From: Saccoglossus kowalevskii
Taxonomy: Eukaryota; Hemichordata; Enteropneusta; Harrimaniidae
DNA length: 64,000 nt
Direction of reading: 5' to 3'
Assembly (NCBI RefSeq): GCF_000003605.2
Contig: NW_003115749.1
Span: 1-64,000, forward strand
Shown: piece by piece, positions 35,701 to 49,830 of the stretch
How the letters are laid out: every line of letters begins with the position of its first letter
How positions within the stretch are numbered: position 1 is the stretch's first letter
Notes under the pieces: model-generated
What the model was told of the DNA's origin: nothing
The model's input: only the letters and a program-made list of their open reading frames with translations
Database searches by the model: none
Program-made: the position numbers and the translations under genes

Positions 35701-38370
35701 GGCATTACTAGCCCTAAGATGCGTTGTACAGGCATTACTAGCCCTAAGATGCGTTGTACAGGCATTACTAGTCCTAAGATGTGTTGTACAGGCATTACTA
35801 GCCCTAAGATGTGTTGTACAGGCATTACTAGCCCTAAGATGCGTTGTACAGGCATTACTAGCCCTAAGATGCGTTGTACAGGCATTACTAGCCCTAAGAT
35901 GCGTTGTACAGGCATTACTAGCCCTAAGATGCGTTGTACAGGCATTACTAGCCCTAAGATGCGTTGTACAGGCATTACTAGCCCTAAGATGCGTTGTACA
36001 GGCATTACTAGCCCTAAGATGCGTTGTACAGGCATTACTAGCCCTAAGATGTGTTGTACAGGCATTACTAGCCCTAAGATGCGTTGTACAGGCATTACTA
36101 GCCCTAAGATGTGTTGTACAGGCATTACTAGCCCTAAGATGCATTGTACAGGCATTACTAGCCCTAAGATGCGTTGTACAGGCATTACTAGCCCTAAGAT
36201 GCGTTGTACAGGCATTACTAGCCCTAAGATGCGTTGTACAGGCATTACTAGCCCTAAGATGCGTTGTACAGGCATTACTAGCCCTAAGATGCGTTGTACA
36301 GGCATTACTAGCCCTAAGATGTGTTGTATAGGCATTACTACCCTAAGATGTGTTGTACAGGCATTACTATCCCTAAGATGTGTTGAACAGGCATTACTAG
36401 CCCTAAGATGCGTTGTACAGGCATTACTAGCCCTAAGATGCGTTGTACAGGCATTACTAGCCCTAAGATGCGTTGTACAGGCATTACTAGCCCTAAGATG
36501 TGTTGTACAGGCATTACTAGCCCTAAGATGTGTTGTACAGGCATTACTAGCCCTAAGATGTGTTGTACAGGCATTACTAGCCCTAAGATGCGTTGTACAG
36601 GCATTACTAGCCCTAAGATGCGTTGTACAGGCATTACTAGCCCTAAGATGCGTTGTACAGGCATTACTAGCCCCAAGATGTGTTGTACAGGCATTACTAG
36701 CCCTAAGATGTGCTGTACAGGCATTACTAGCCCTAAGATGTGTTGTACAGGCATTACTAGCCCTAATATGCGTTGTACAGGCATTACTAGCCCTAAGATG
36801 TGTTGTACAGGCATTACTAGACCTAAGATGCGTTGTACAGGCATTACTAGCCCTAAGATGCGTTGTACAGGCATTACTAGCCCTAAGATGCGTTGTACAG
36901 GCATTACTAGCCCTAAGATGCGTTGTACAGGCATTACTAGCCCTAAGATGCGTTGTACAGGCATTACTATCCCTAAGATGTGTTGAACAGGCATTACTAG
37001 CCCTAAGATGCGTTGTACAGGCATTACTAGCCCTAAGATGCGTTGTACAGGCATTACTAGCCCTAAGATGTGTTGTACAGGCATTACTAGCCCTAAGATG
37101 TGTTGTACAGGCATTACTAGCCCTAAGATGTGTTGTACAGGCATTACTAGCCCTAAGATGTGTTGTACAGGCATTACTAGCCCTAAGATGCGTTGTACAG
37201 GCATTACTAGCCCTAAGATGCGTTGTACAGGCATTACTGGCCCTAAGATGCGTTGTACAGGCATTACTAGCCCTAAGATGCGTTGTACAGGCATTACTGG
37301 CCCTAAGATGCGTTGTACAGGCATTACTAGCCCTAAGATGTGTTGTACAGGCATTACTAGCCCTAAGATGTGTTGTACATGCATTACTAGCCCTAAGATG
37401 CGTTGTACAGGCATTACTAGCCCTAAGATGCGTTGTACAGGCATTACTAGCTCTAAGATGTGTTGTACAGGCATTACTAGCCCTAAGATGCGTTGTACAG
37501 GCATTACTAGCCCTAAGATGCGTTGTACAGGCATTACTAGCCCTAAGATGCGTTGTACAGGCATTACTAGCCCTAAGATGCGTTGTACAGGCATTACTAG
37601 CCCTAAGATGTGTTGTACAGGCATTACTAGCCCTAAGATGTGTTGTACAGGCATTACTAGCCCTAAGATGCGTTGTACAGGCATTACTATCCCTAAGATG
37701 TGTTGTACAGGCATTACTAGCCCTAAGATGCGTTGTACAGGCATTACTAGCCCTAAGATGCGTTGTACAGGCATTACTAGCCCTAAGATGTGTTGTACAG
37801 GCATTACTAGCCCTAAGATGTGTTGTACAGGCATTACTAGCCCTAAGATGTGTTGTACAGGCATTACTAGCCCTAAGATGCGTTGTACAGGCATTACTAT
37901 CCCTAAGATATGTTGAACAGGCATTACTAGCCCTAAGATGCGTTGTACAGGCATTACTAGCCCTAAGATGCGTTGTACAGGCATTACTAGCCCTAAGATG
38001 TGTTGTACAGGCATTACTAGACCTAAGATGTGTTGTACAGGCATTACTAGCCCTAAGATGTGTTGTACAGGCATTACTAGCCCTAAGATGCGTTGTACAG
38101 GCATTACTAGCCCTAAGATGCGTTGTACAGGCATTACTAGCCCTAAGATGCGTTGTACAGGCATTACTAGCCCCAAGATGTGTTGTACAGGCATTACTAG
38201 CCCTAAGATGTGTTGTACAGGCATTACTAGCCCTAAGATGCGTTGTACAGGCATTACTAGCCCTAAGATGCGTTGTACAGGCATCACTAGCCCTAAGATG
38301 CGTTGTACAGGCATTACTAGCCCTAATATGCGTTGTACAGGCATTACTAGCCCTAAGATGCGTTGTACAG

Positions 38371-38700
38371 GCATTACTGGCCCTAAGATGTGTTGTACAG
38401 GCATTACTGGCCCTAAGATGCGTTGTACAGGCATTACTGGCCCTAAGATGCGTTGTACAGGCATTACTGGCCCTAAGATGCGTTGTACAGGCATTACTAG
38501 CCCTAAGATGTGTTGTACAGGCATTACTAGCCCTAAGATGCGTTGTACAGGCATTACTAGCCCTAAGATGTGTTGTACAGGCATTACTAGCCCTAAGATG
38601 TGTTGTACAGGCATAACTAACCCTAAGATGTGTTGTACAGGCATTACTAGCCCTAAGATGCGTTGTACAGGCATTACTAGCCCTAAGATGCGCTGTACAG
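38371..38700 (+). repeat. Module C copy
   Basis: GGCC with TG (38371), three GGCC, TG, CG, TG, TG, AACTAACC (38611), CG and CGCT (38671). A complete 11-monomer copy with no extra change seen. Confidence 0.82.
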
Positions 38701-39670
38701 GCATTACTAGCCCTAAGATGTGTTGTACAGGCATTACTAGCCCTAAGATGTGTTGTACAGGCATTACTAGCCCTAAGATGCGTTGTACAGGCATTACTAG
38801 CCCTAAGATGCGCTGTACAGGCATTACTGGCCCTAAGATGCGTTGTACAGGCATTACTAGCCCTAAGATGCGTTGTACAGGCATTACTAGCCCTAAGATG
38901 TGTTGTACAGGCATTACTAGCCCTAAGATGCGTTGTACAGGCATTACTAGCCCTAAGATGTGTTGTACAGGCATTACTAGCCCTAAGATGCGTTGTACAG
39001 GCATTACTAGCCCTAAGATGTGTTGTACAGGCATTACTAGCCCTAAGATGCGTTGTACAGGCATAACTAGCCCTAAGATGTGTTGAACAGGCATTACTAG
39101 CCCTAAGATGCGTTGTACAGGCATTACTAGCCCTAAGATGCGTTGTACAGGCATTACTAGCCCTAAGATGCGTTGTACAGGCATTACTAGCCCTAAGATG
39201 TGTTGTACAGGCATTACTAGCCCTAAGATGTGTTGTACAGGCATTACTAGCCCTAAGATGTGTTGTACAGGCATTACTAGCCCTAAGATGCGTTGTACAG
39301 GCATTACTAGCCCTAAGATGCGTTGTACAGGCATTACTAGCCCTAAGATGTGTTGTACAGGCATTACTAGCCCTAAGATGCGTTGTACAGGCATTACTAG
39401 CCCTAAGATGCGTTGTACAGGCATTACTAGCCCTAAGATGCGTTGTACAGGCATTACTAGCCCTAAGATGTGTTGTACAGGCATTACTAGCCCTAAGATG
39501 CGTTGTACAGGCATAACTAGCCCTAAGATGTGTTGTACAGGCATTACTAGCCCTAAGATGCGTTGTACAGGCATTACTAGCCCTAAGATGCGTTGTACAG
39601 GCATTACTAGCCCTAAGATGCGTTGTACAGGCATTACTAGCCCTAAGATGTGTTGTATAGGCATTACTAG

Positions 39671-39763
39671 CCCCTAAGATGTGTTGTACAGGCATTACTA
39701 GCCCTAAGATGCGTTGTACAGGCATTACTATCCTAAGATGTGTTGAACAGGCATTACTAGCCT
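39671..39763 (+). other. Small indel cluster around a GAAC monomer
   Basis: One added C (GCCCCTAAG, about 39,671) is followed by a lost C in the GAAC monomer (TATCCTAAG, about 39,731) and another in the next monomer (GCCTAAG, about 39,761). All are changes in the length of the same C run. Confidence 0.75.
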
Positions 39764-41160
39764 AAGATGCGTTGTACAGGCATTACTAGCCCTAAGATGC
39801 GTTGTACAGGCAATCCTAGCCCTAAGATGTGTTGTACAGGCATTACTAGCCCTAAGATGTGTTGTACAGGCATTACTAGCCCTAAGATGTGTTGTACAGG
39901 CATTACTAGCCCTAAGATGCGTTGTACAGGCATTACTAGCCCCAAGATGTGTTGTACAGGCATTACTAGCCCTAAGATGTGTTGTACAGGCATTACTAGC
40001 CCTAAGATGCGTTGTACAGGCATTACTAGCCCTAAGATGTGTTGTACAGGCATTACTAGCCCTAAGATGCGTTGTACAGGCATTACTATCCCTAAGATGC
40101 GTTGTACAGGCATTACTAGCCCTAAGATGCGTTGTACAGGCATTACTAGCCCTAAGATGCGTTGTACAGGCATTACTAGCCCTAAGATGCGTTGTACAGG
40201 CATTACTAGCCCTAATATGCGTTGTACAGGCATTACTAGCCCCAAGATGTGTTGTACAGGCATCACTAGCCCTAAGATGCGTTGTACAGGCATTACTAGC
40301 CCTAAGATGCGTTGTACAGGCATTACTAGCCCTAAGATGCGTTGTACAGGCATTACTGGCCCTAAGATGTGTTGTACAGGCATTACTGGCCCTAAGATGC
40401 GTTGTACAGGCATTACTAGCCCTAAGATGCGTTGTACAGGCATTACTAGCCCTAAGATGCGTTGTACAGGCATTACTAGCCCTAAGATGCGTTGTACAGG
40501 CATTACTAGCCCTAAGATGTGTTGTATAGGCATTACTAGCCCTAAGATGTGTTGTACAGGCATTACTAGCCCTAAGATGCGTTGTACAGGCATTACTATC
40601 CCTAAGATGTGTTGAACAGGCATTACTAGCCCTAAGATGCGTTGTACAGGCATTACTAGCCCTAAGATGCGTTGTACAGGCATTACTAGCCCTAAGATGT
40701 GTTGTACAGGCATTACTAGCCCTAAGATGTGTTGTACAGGCATTACTAGCCCTAAGATGCGTTGTACAGGCATTACTAGCCCTAAGATGCGTTGTACAGG
40801 CATTACTAGCCCTAAGATGCGTTGTACAGGCATTACTAGCCCTAAGATGTGTTGTACAGGCATTACTAGCCCTAAGATGTGTTGTACAGGCATTACTAGC
40901 CCTAAGATGCGTTGTACAGGCATTACTAGCCCTAAGATGTGTTGTACAGGCATTACTAGCCCTAAGATGCGTTGTACAGGCATTACTAGCCCTAAGATGC
41001 GTTGTACAGGCATTACTAGCCCTAAGATGCGTTGTACAGGCATTACTAGCCCTAAGATGCGTTGTACAGGCATCACTAGCCCTAAGATGCGTTGTACAGG
41101 CATTACTAGCCCTAAGATGCGTTGTACAGGCATTACTAGCCCTAAGATGCGTTGTACAGG

Positions 41161-41490
41161 CATTACTGGCCCTAAGATGTGTTGTACAGGCATTACTGGC
41201 CCTAAGATGCGTTGTACAGGCATTACTGGCCCTAAGATGCGTTGTACAGGCATTACTGGCCCTAAGATGCGTTGTACAGGCATTACTAGCCCTAAGATGT
41301 GTTGTACAGGCATTACTAGCCCTAAGATGCGTTGTACAGGCATTACTAGCCCTAAGATGTGTTGTACAGGCATTACTAGCCCTAAGATGTGTTGTACAGG
41401 CATAACTAACCCTAAGATGTGTTGTACAGGCATTACTAGCCCTAAGATGCGTTGTACAGGCATTACTAGCCCTAAGATGCGCTGTACAGG
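41161..41490 (+). repeat. Module C copy
   Basis: GGCC with TG (41161), three GGCC, TG, CG, TG, TG, AACTAACC (41401), CG and CGCT (41461). An ATCACT monomer (41071) and two CG monomers precede it, the same junction seen before the copy at 18,961. Confidence 0.82.
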
Positions 41491-41820
41491 CATTACTAGC
41501 CCTAAGATGTGTTGTACAGGCATTACTAGCCCTAAGATGTGTTGTACAGGCATTACTAGCCCTAAGATGCGTTGTACAGGCATTACTGGCCCTAAGATGC
41601 GTTGTACAGGCATTACTAGCCCTAAGATGCGTTGTACAGGCATTACTAGCCCTAAGATGTGTTGTACAGGCATTACTAGCCCTAAGATGTGTTGTACAGG
41701 CATTACTAGCCCTAAGATGCGTTGTACAGGCATTACTAGCCCTAAGATGCGTTGTACAGGCATTACTAGCCCTAAGATGCGTTGTACAGGCATTACTAGC
41801 CCTAAGATGCGTTGTACAGG

Positions 41821-42180
41821 CATTACTAGCTCTAAGATGTGTTGTACAGGCATTACTAGCCCTAAGATGCGTTGTACAGGCATTACTAGCCCTAAGATGC
41901 GTTGTACAGGCATTACTGGCCCTAAGATGCGTTGTACAGGCATTACTAGCCCTAAGATGCGTTGTACAGGCATTACTGGCCCTAAGATGCGTTGTACAGG
42001 CATTACTAGCCCTAAGATGCGTTGTACAGGCATTTACTGGCCCTAAGGATGCGTTGTACAGGCATTACTAGCCCTAAGATGCGTTGTACAGGCATTACTA
42101 CCCCTAAGATGTGTTGTACAGGCATTACTAGCCCTAAGATGTGTTGTACAGGAATAACTAGCCCTAAGATGCGTTGTACA
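41821..42180 (+). repeat. Module B' copy with an extra GGCC step and insertions
   Basis: GCTC (41821), two CG, GGCC at 41911, 41971 and about 42,031, ACCC (about 42,091), TG and AACTAGCC (about 42,151, starting GGAATAACT). Two single-base insertions (CATTTACT and TAAGGATG) lie at about 42,034-42,049. The layout is like 35341-35700. Confidence 0.75.
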
Positions 42181-44869
42181 GGCATTACTAGCCCTAAGAT
42201 GCGTTGTACAGGCATTACTAGCCCTAAGATGCGTTGTACAGGCATTACTAGCCCTAAGATGTGTTGTACAGGCATTACTAGCCCTAAGATGTGTTGTACA
42301 GGCATTACTAGCCCTAAGATGTGTTGTACAGGCATTACTAGCCCTAAGATGCGTTGTACAGGCATTACTAGCCCTAAGGTGCGTTGTACAGGCATTACTG
42401 GCCCTAAGATGTGTTGTACAGGCATTACTAGCCCTAAGATGCGCGTTGTACAGGCATTACTGGCCCTAAGATGCGTTGTACAGGCATTACTAGCCCTAAG
42501 ATGCGTTGTACAGGCATTACTAGCCCTAAGATGTGTTGTACAGGCATTACTAGCCCTAGGATGTGTTGTACAGGCATTACTAGCCCTAAGATGCGTTGTA
42601 CAGGCATTACTAGCCCTAAGATGCGTTGTACAGGCATTACTAGCCCTAAGATGCGTTGTACAGGCATTACTAGCTCTAAGATGTGTTGTACAGGCATTAC
42701 TAGCCCTAAGATGCGTTGTACAGGCATTACTAGCCCTAAGATGTGTTGTACAGGCATTACTAGCCCTAAGATGCGTTGTACAGGCATTACTAGCCCTAAG
42801 ATGCGTTGTACAGGCATTACTAGCCCTAAGATGCGTTGTACAGGCATTACTAGCCCTAAGATGCGTTGTACAGGCATTACTAGCCCTAAGATGCGTTGTA
42901 CAGGCATTACTAGCCCTAAGATGTGTTGTATAGGCATTACTAGCCCTAAGATGTGTTGTACAGGCATTACTAGCCCTAAGATGCGTTGTACAGGCATTAC
43001 TATCCCTAAGATGTGTTGAACAGGCATTACTAGCCCTAAGATGCGTTGTACAGGCATTACTAGCCCTAAGATGCGTTGTACAGGCATTACTAGCCCTAAG
43101 ATGTGTTGTACAGGCATTACTAGCCCTAAGATGTGTTGTACAGGCATTACTAGCCCTAAGATGCGTTGTACAGGCATTACTAGCCCTAAGATGCGTTGTA
43201 CAGGCATTACTAGCCCTAAGATGCGTTGTACAGGCATTACTAGCCCTAAGATGTGTTGTACAGGCATTACTAGCCTAAGATGCGTTGTACAGGCATTACT
43301 AGCCCCAAGATGTGTTGTACAGGCATTACTAGCCCTAAGATGCGTTGTACAGGCATTACTAGCCCTAAGATGCGTTGTACAGGCATTACTAGCCCTAAGA
43401 TGCGTTGTACAGGCATCACTAGCCCTAAGATGCGTTGTACAGGCATTACTAGCCCTAAGATGCGTTGTACAGGCATCACTAGCCCTAAGATGCGTTGTAC
43501 AGGCATTACTAGCCCTAAGATGCGTTGTACAGGCATTACTAGCCCTAAGATGCGTTGTACAGGCATTACTGGCCCTAAGATGTGTTGTACAGGCATTACT
43601 GGCCCTAAGATGCGTTGTACAGGCATTACTAGCCCTAAGATGCGTTGTACAGGCATTACTAGCCCTAAGATGCGTTGTACAGGCATTACTAGCCCTAAGA
43701 TGCGTTGTACAGGCATTACTGGCCCTAAGATGTGTTGTACAGGCATTACTGGCCCTAAGATGCGTTGTACAGGCATTACTAGCCCTAAGATGCGTTGTAC
43801 AGGCATTACTAGCCCTAAGATGCGTTGTACAGGCATTACTAGCCCTAAGATGCGTTGTACAGGCATTACTACCCCTAAGATGTGTTGTACAGGCATTACT
43901 AGCCCTAAGATGTGTTGTACAGGCATTACTATCCCTAAGATGTGTTGAACAGGCATTACTAGCCCTAAGATGCGTTGTACAGGCATTACTAGCCCTAAGA
44001 TGCGTTGTACAGGCATTACTAGCCCTAAGATGTGTTGTACAGGCATTACTAGCCCTAAGATGTGTTGTACAGGCATTACTAGCCCTAAGATGCGTTGTAC
44101 AGGCATTACTAGCCCTAAGATGTGTTGTACAGGCATTACTAGCCCTAAGATGTGTTGTACAGGCATTACTAGCCCTAAGATGCGTTGTACAGGCATTACT
44201 AGCCCTAAGATGCGTTGTACAGGCATTACTAGCCCTAAGATGCGTTGTACAGGCATTACTAGCCCTAAGATGTGTTGTACAGGCATTACTAGCCCTAAGA
44301 TGCGTTGTACAGGCATTACTAGCCCTAAGATGTGTTGTACAGGCATTACTAGCCCTAAGATGTGTTGTACAGGCATTACTAGCCCTAAGATGCGTTGTAC
44401 AGGCATTACTAGCCCTAAGATGTGTTGTACAGGCATTACTAGCCCTAAGATGCGTTGTACAGGCATTACTAGCCCTAAGATGCGTTGTACAGGCATTACT
44501 AGCCCTAAGATGTGTTGTACAGGCATTACTAGCCCTAAGATGTGTTGTACAGGCATTACTAGCCCTAAGATGCGTTGTACAGGCATTACTAGCCCTAAGA
44601 TGTGTTGTACAGGCATTACTATCCCTAAGATGCGTTGTACAGGCATTACTAGCCCTAAGATGCGTTGTACAGGCATTACTAGCCCTAAGATGTGTTGTAC
44701 AGGCATTACTAGCCCTAAGATGCGTTGTACAGGCATTACTAGCCCTAAGATGCGTTGTACAGGCATTACTAGCCCTAAGATGCGTTGTACAGGCATTACT
44801 AGCCCTAAGATGCGTTGTACAGGCATTACTAGCTCTAAGATGTGTTGTACAGGCATTACTAGCCCTAAG

Positions 44870-45075
44870 ATGTGTGTACAGGCATACTAGCCTTAAGATG
44901 CGTTGTACAGGCATTACTAGCCCTAAGATGCGTGTACAGGCATTACTAGCCCTAAGATGCGTTGTACAGGCATTACAAGCCCCAAGATGTGTTGTACAGG
45001 CATTACTAGCCCTGAGATGTGTTGTACAGGCATACTAGCCTAAGATGCGTTGTACAGGCATTACTAGCCTAAAGA
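44870..45075 (+). other. Cluster of single-base deletions
   Basis: About six missing bases in 200 bp: GTGTGTAC, GCATACTAGCC, GCGTGTAC, and GCATACTAGCCTAAG with two losses; a further monomer has GCCTAAAG. Nearly all are one base lost from a TT or CCC run. It overlaps the start of a full module A copy, which is otherwise intact. Confidence 0.78.
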
Positions 45076-45630
45076 TGTGTTGTACAGGCATTACTAGCCC
45101 TAAGATGCGTTGTACAGGCATTACTAGCCCTAAGATGCGTTGTACAGGCATTACTAGCCCTAAGATGCGTTGTACAGGCATTACTAGCCCTAAGATGCGT
45201 TGTACAGGCATCACTAGCCCTAAGATGCGTTGTACAGGCATTACTAGCCCTAAGATGCGTTGTACAGGCATCACTACCCCTAAGATGCGTTGTACAGGCA
45301 TTACTAGCCCTAAGATGCGTTGTACAGGCATTACTAGCCCTAAGATGCGTTGTACAGGCATTACTGGCCCTAATATGTGTTGTACAGGCATTACTGGCCC
45401 TAAGATGCGTTGTACAGGCATTACTAGCCCTAAGATGCGTTGTACAGTCATTACTAGCCCTAAGATGCGTTGTACAGGCATTACTAGCCCTAAGATGCGT
45501 TGTACAGGCATTACTAGCCCTAAGATGTGTTGTATAGGCATTACTAGCCCTAAGATGTGTTGTACAGGCATTACTAGCCCTAAGATGCGTTGTACAGGCA
45601 TTACTATCCCTAAGATGTGTTGAACAGGCA
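44971..45630 (+). repeat. Module A, full copy 3
   Basis: The same 22 monomers as 20461-21120: CAA (44971), GAG (45001), ATCACT (about 45,211), ATCACT with ACCC (about 45,271), GGCC with TG (45361, here also AATATG), GGCC, an AGTCAT junction (about 45,447), GTAT (45511) and GAAC (45601). Two private changes are shared with the copy 24.5 kb upstream. Confidence 0.85.
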
Positions 45631-46440
45631 TTACTAGCCCTAAGATGCGTTGTACAGGCATTACTAGCCCTAAGATGCGTTGTACAGGCATTACTAGCCC
45701 TAAGATGTGTTGTACAGGCATTACTAGCCCTAAGATGTGTTGTACAGGCATTACTAGCCCTAAGATGCGTTGTACAGGCATTACTATCCCTAAGATGTGT
45801 TGTACAGGCATTACTAGCCCTAAGATGCGTTGTACAGGCATTACTAGCCCTAAGATGCGTTGTACAGGCATTACTAGCCCTAAGATGCGTTGTACAGGCA
45901 TTACTAGCCCTAAGATGCGTTGTACAGGCATTACTAGCCCTAAGATGCGTTGTACAGGCATTACTAGCCCTAAGATGTGTTGTATAGGCATTACTAGCCC
46001 TAAGATGTGTTGTACAGGCATTACTAGCCCTAAGATGCGTTGTACAGGCATTACTATCCCTAAGATGTGTTGAACAGGCATTACTAGCCCTAAGATGCGT
46101 TGTACAGGCATTACTAGCCCTAAGATGCGTTGTACAGGCATTACTAGCCCTAAGATGTGTTGTACAGGCATTACTAGCCCTAAGATGTGTTGTACAGGCA
46201 TTACTAGCCCTAAGATGTGTTGTACAGGCATTACTAGCCCTAAGATGTGTTGTACAGGCATTACTAGCCCTAAGATGCGTTGTACAGGCATTACTAGCCC
46301 TAAGATGCGTTGTACAGGCATTACTAGCCCTAAGATGCGTTGTACAGGCATTACTAGCCCTAAGATGTGTTGTACAGGCATTACTAGCCCTAAGATGTGT
46401 TGTACAGGCATTACTAGCCCTAAGATGCGTTGTACAGGCA

Positions 46441-46800
46441 TTACAAGCCCTAAGATGTGTTGTACAGGCATTACTAGCCCTGAGATGTGTTGTACAGGCA
46501 TTACTAGCCCTAAGATGCGTTGTACAGGCATTACTAGCCCTAAGATGTGTTGTACAGGCATTACTAGCCCTAAGATGCGTTGTACAGGCATTACTAGCCC
46601 TAAGATGCGTTGTACAGGCATTACTAGCCCTAAGATGCGTTGTACAGGCATTACTAGCCCTAAGATGCGTTGTACAGGCATCACTAGCCCTAAGATGCGT
46701 TGTACAGGCATTACTAGCCCTAAGATGCGTTGTACAGGCATCACTAGCCCTAAGATGCGTTGTACAGGCATTACTAGCCCTAAGATGCGTTGTACAGGCA
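46441..46800 (+). repeat. Module A, first twelve monomers
   Basis: A CAA-like monomer (46441, ACAAGCCC but with normal TAAG), GAG (46471), CG, TG, four CG, ATCACT (46681), CG, ATCACT (46741), CG. It then leaves module A for TG-CG alternation, ending in an AACTAGCC monomer with TTGAAC (46921). Confidence 0.75.
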
Positions 46801-48111
46801 TTACTAGCCCTAAGATGTGTTGTACAGGCATTACTAGCCCTAAGATGCGTTGTACAGGCATTACTAGCCCTAAGATGTGTTGTACAGGCATTACTAGCCC
46901 TAAGATGCGTTGTACAGGCATAACTAGCCCTAAGATGTGTTGAACAGGCATTACTAGCCCTAAGATGCGTTGTACAGGCATTACTAGCCCTAAGATGCGT
47001 TGTACAGGCATTACTAGCCCTAAGATGCGTTGTACAGGCATTACTAGCCCTAAGATGCGTTGTACAGGCATTACTAGCCCTAAGATGTGTTGTACAGGCA
47101 TTACTAGCCCCAAGATGTGTTGTACAGGCATTACTAGCCCTAAGATGTGTTGTACAGGCATTACTAGCCCTAAGATGCGTTGTACAGGCATTACTAGCCC
47201 TAAGATGCGTTGTACAGGCATTACTAGCCCTAAGATGCGTTGTACAGGCATTACTAGCCCTAAGATGCGTTGTACAGGCATTACTAGCCCTAAGATGCGT
47301 TGTACAGGCATTACTAGCTCTAAGATGTGTTGTACAGGCATTACTAGCCCTAAGATGCGTTGTACAGGCATTACTAGCCCTAAGATGTGTTGTACAGGCA
47401 TTACTAGCCCTAAGATGCGTTGTACAGGCATTACTAGCCCTAAGATGCGTTGTACAGGCATTACTAGCCCTAAGATGCGTTGTACAGGCATTACTAGCCC
47501 TAAGATGCGTTGTACAGGCATTACTAGCCCTAAGATGCGTTGTACAGGCATTACTAGCCCTAAGATGCGTTGTACAGGCATTACTAGCCCTAAGATGTGT
47601 TGTACAGGCATTACTAGCCCTAAGATGCGTTGTACAGGCATTACTAGCCCTAAGATGCGTTGTACAGGCATTACTAGCCCTAAGATGTGTTGTACAGGCA
47701 TTACTAGCCCTAAGATGCGTTGTACAGGCATTACTAGCCCTAAGATGCGTTGTACAGGCATTACTAGCCCTAAGATGCGTTGTACAGGCATTACTAGCCC
47801 TAATATGTGTTGTACAGGCATTACTAGCCCTAAGATGTGTTGTACAGGCATTACTAGCCCTAAGATGCGTTGTACAGGCATTACTATCCCTAAGATATGT
47901 TGAACAGGCATTACTAGCCCTAAGATGCGTTGTACAGGCATTACTAGCCCTAAGATGCGTTGTACAGGCATTACTAGCCCTAAGATGTGTTGTACAGGCA
48001 TTACTAGCCCTAAGATGTGTTGTACAGGCATTACTAGCCCTAAGATGTGTTGTACAGGCATTACTAGCCCTAAGATGCGTGTACAGGCATTACTAGCCCT
48101 AAGATGCGTTG

Positions 48112-48450
48112 TACAGGCTTTACTAGCCCTAAGATGTGTTGTACAGGCATTACTAGCCCTAAGATGTGTTGTACAGGCATTACTAGCCCTAAGATGCGTT
48201 GTACAGGCATTACTAGCCCTAAGATGCGCTGTACAGGCATTACTATCCCTAAGATGCGTTGTACAGGCATTACTAGCCCTAAGATGCGTTGTACAGGCAT
48301 TACTAGCCCTAAGATGTGTTGTACAGGCATTACTAGCCCTAAGATGCGCTGTACAGGCATTACTATCCCTAAGATGCGTTGTACAGGCATTACTAGCCCT
48401 AAGATGCGTTGTACAGACATTACTAGCCCTAAGATGCGTTGTACAGGCAT
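48112..48450 (+). repeat. Module E copy 1
   Basis: A monomer starting GGCTTTACT (48,117), TG, CG, CGCT, ATCC, CG, TG, CGCT, ATCC, CG, then a monomer starting CAGACATTACT (48,415). The CGCT-ATCC-CG-TG set is itself doubled (120-bp period). Both private marks recur at 57,813 and 58,111 with the same 300-bp separation. Confidence 0.82.
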
Positions 48451-49830
48451 TACTAGCCCTAAGATGCGTTGTACAGGCATTACTAGCCCTAAGATGCGTT
48501 GTACAGGCATTACTAGCCCTAAGATGTGTTGTACAGGCATTACTAGCCCTAAGATGTGTTGTACAGGCATTACTAGCCCTAAGATGCGTTGTACAGGCAT
48601 TACTATCCCTAAGATGTGTTGTACAGGCATTACTAGCCCTAAGATGCGTTGTACAGGCATTACTAGCCCTAAGATGCGTTGTACAGGCATTACTAGCCCT
48701 AAGATGCGTTGTACAGGCATTACTAGCCCTAAGATGCGTTGTACAGGCATTACTAGCTCTAAGATGTGTTGTACAGGCATTACTAGCCCTAAGATGCGTT
48801 GTACAGGCATTACTAGCCCTAAGATGCGTTGTACAGGCATTACTGGCCCTAAGATGTGTTGTACAGGCATTACTAGCCCTAAGATGCGTTGTACAGGCAT
48901 TACTAGCCCTAAGATGTGTTGTACAGGCATTACTAGCCCTAAGATGCGTTGTACAGGCATTACTAGCCCTAAGATGCGTTGTACAGGCATTACTAGCCCT
49001 AAGATGCGTTGTACAGGCATTACTAGCCCTAAGATGCGTTGTACAGGCATTACTAGCCCTAAGATGCGTTGTACAGGCATTACTAGCCCTAAGATGCGTT
49101 GTACAGGCATTACTGGCCCTAAGATGTGTTGTACAGGCATTACTGGCCCTAAGATGCGTTGTACAGGCATTACTAGCCCTAAGATGCGTTGTACAGGCAT
49201 TACTAGCCCTAAGATGCGTTGTACAGGCATTACTAGCTCTAAGATGTGTTGTATAGGCATTACTAGCCCTAAGATGTGTTGTACAGGCATTACTAGCCCT
49301 AAGATGCGTTGTACAGGCATTACTATCCCTAAGATATGTTGAACAGGCATTACTAGCCCTAAGATGCGTTGTACAGGCATTACTAGCCCTAAGATGCGTT
49401 GTACAGGCATTACTAGTCCTAAGATGTGTTGTACAGGCATTACTAGCCCTAAGATGTGTTGTACAGGCATTACTAGCCCTAAGATGTGTTGTACAGGCAT
49501 TACTAGCCCTAAGATGTGTTGTACAGGCATTACTAGCCCTAAGATGCGTTGTACAGGCATTACTAGCCCGAAGATGAGTTGTACAGGCATTACTAGCCCT
49601 AAGATGCGTTGTACAGGCATTACTAGCCCCAAGATGTGTTGTACAGGCATTACTAGCCCTAAGATGTGTTGTACAGGCATTACTAGCCCTAAGATGCGTT
49701 GTACAGGCATTACTAGCCCTAAGATGTGTTGTACAGGCATTACTAGCCCTAAGATGCGTTGTACAGGCATTACTAGCCCTAAGATGCGTTGTACAGGCAT
49801 TACTAGCCCTAAGATGCGTTGTACAGGCAT

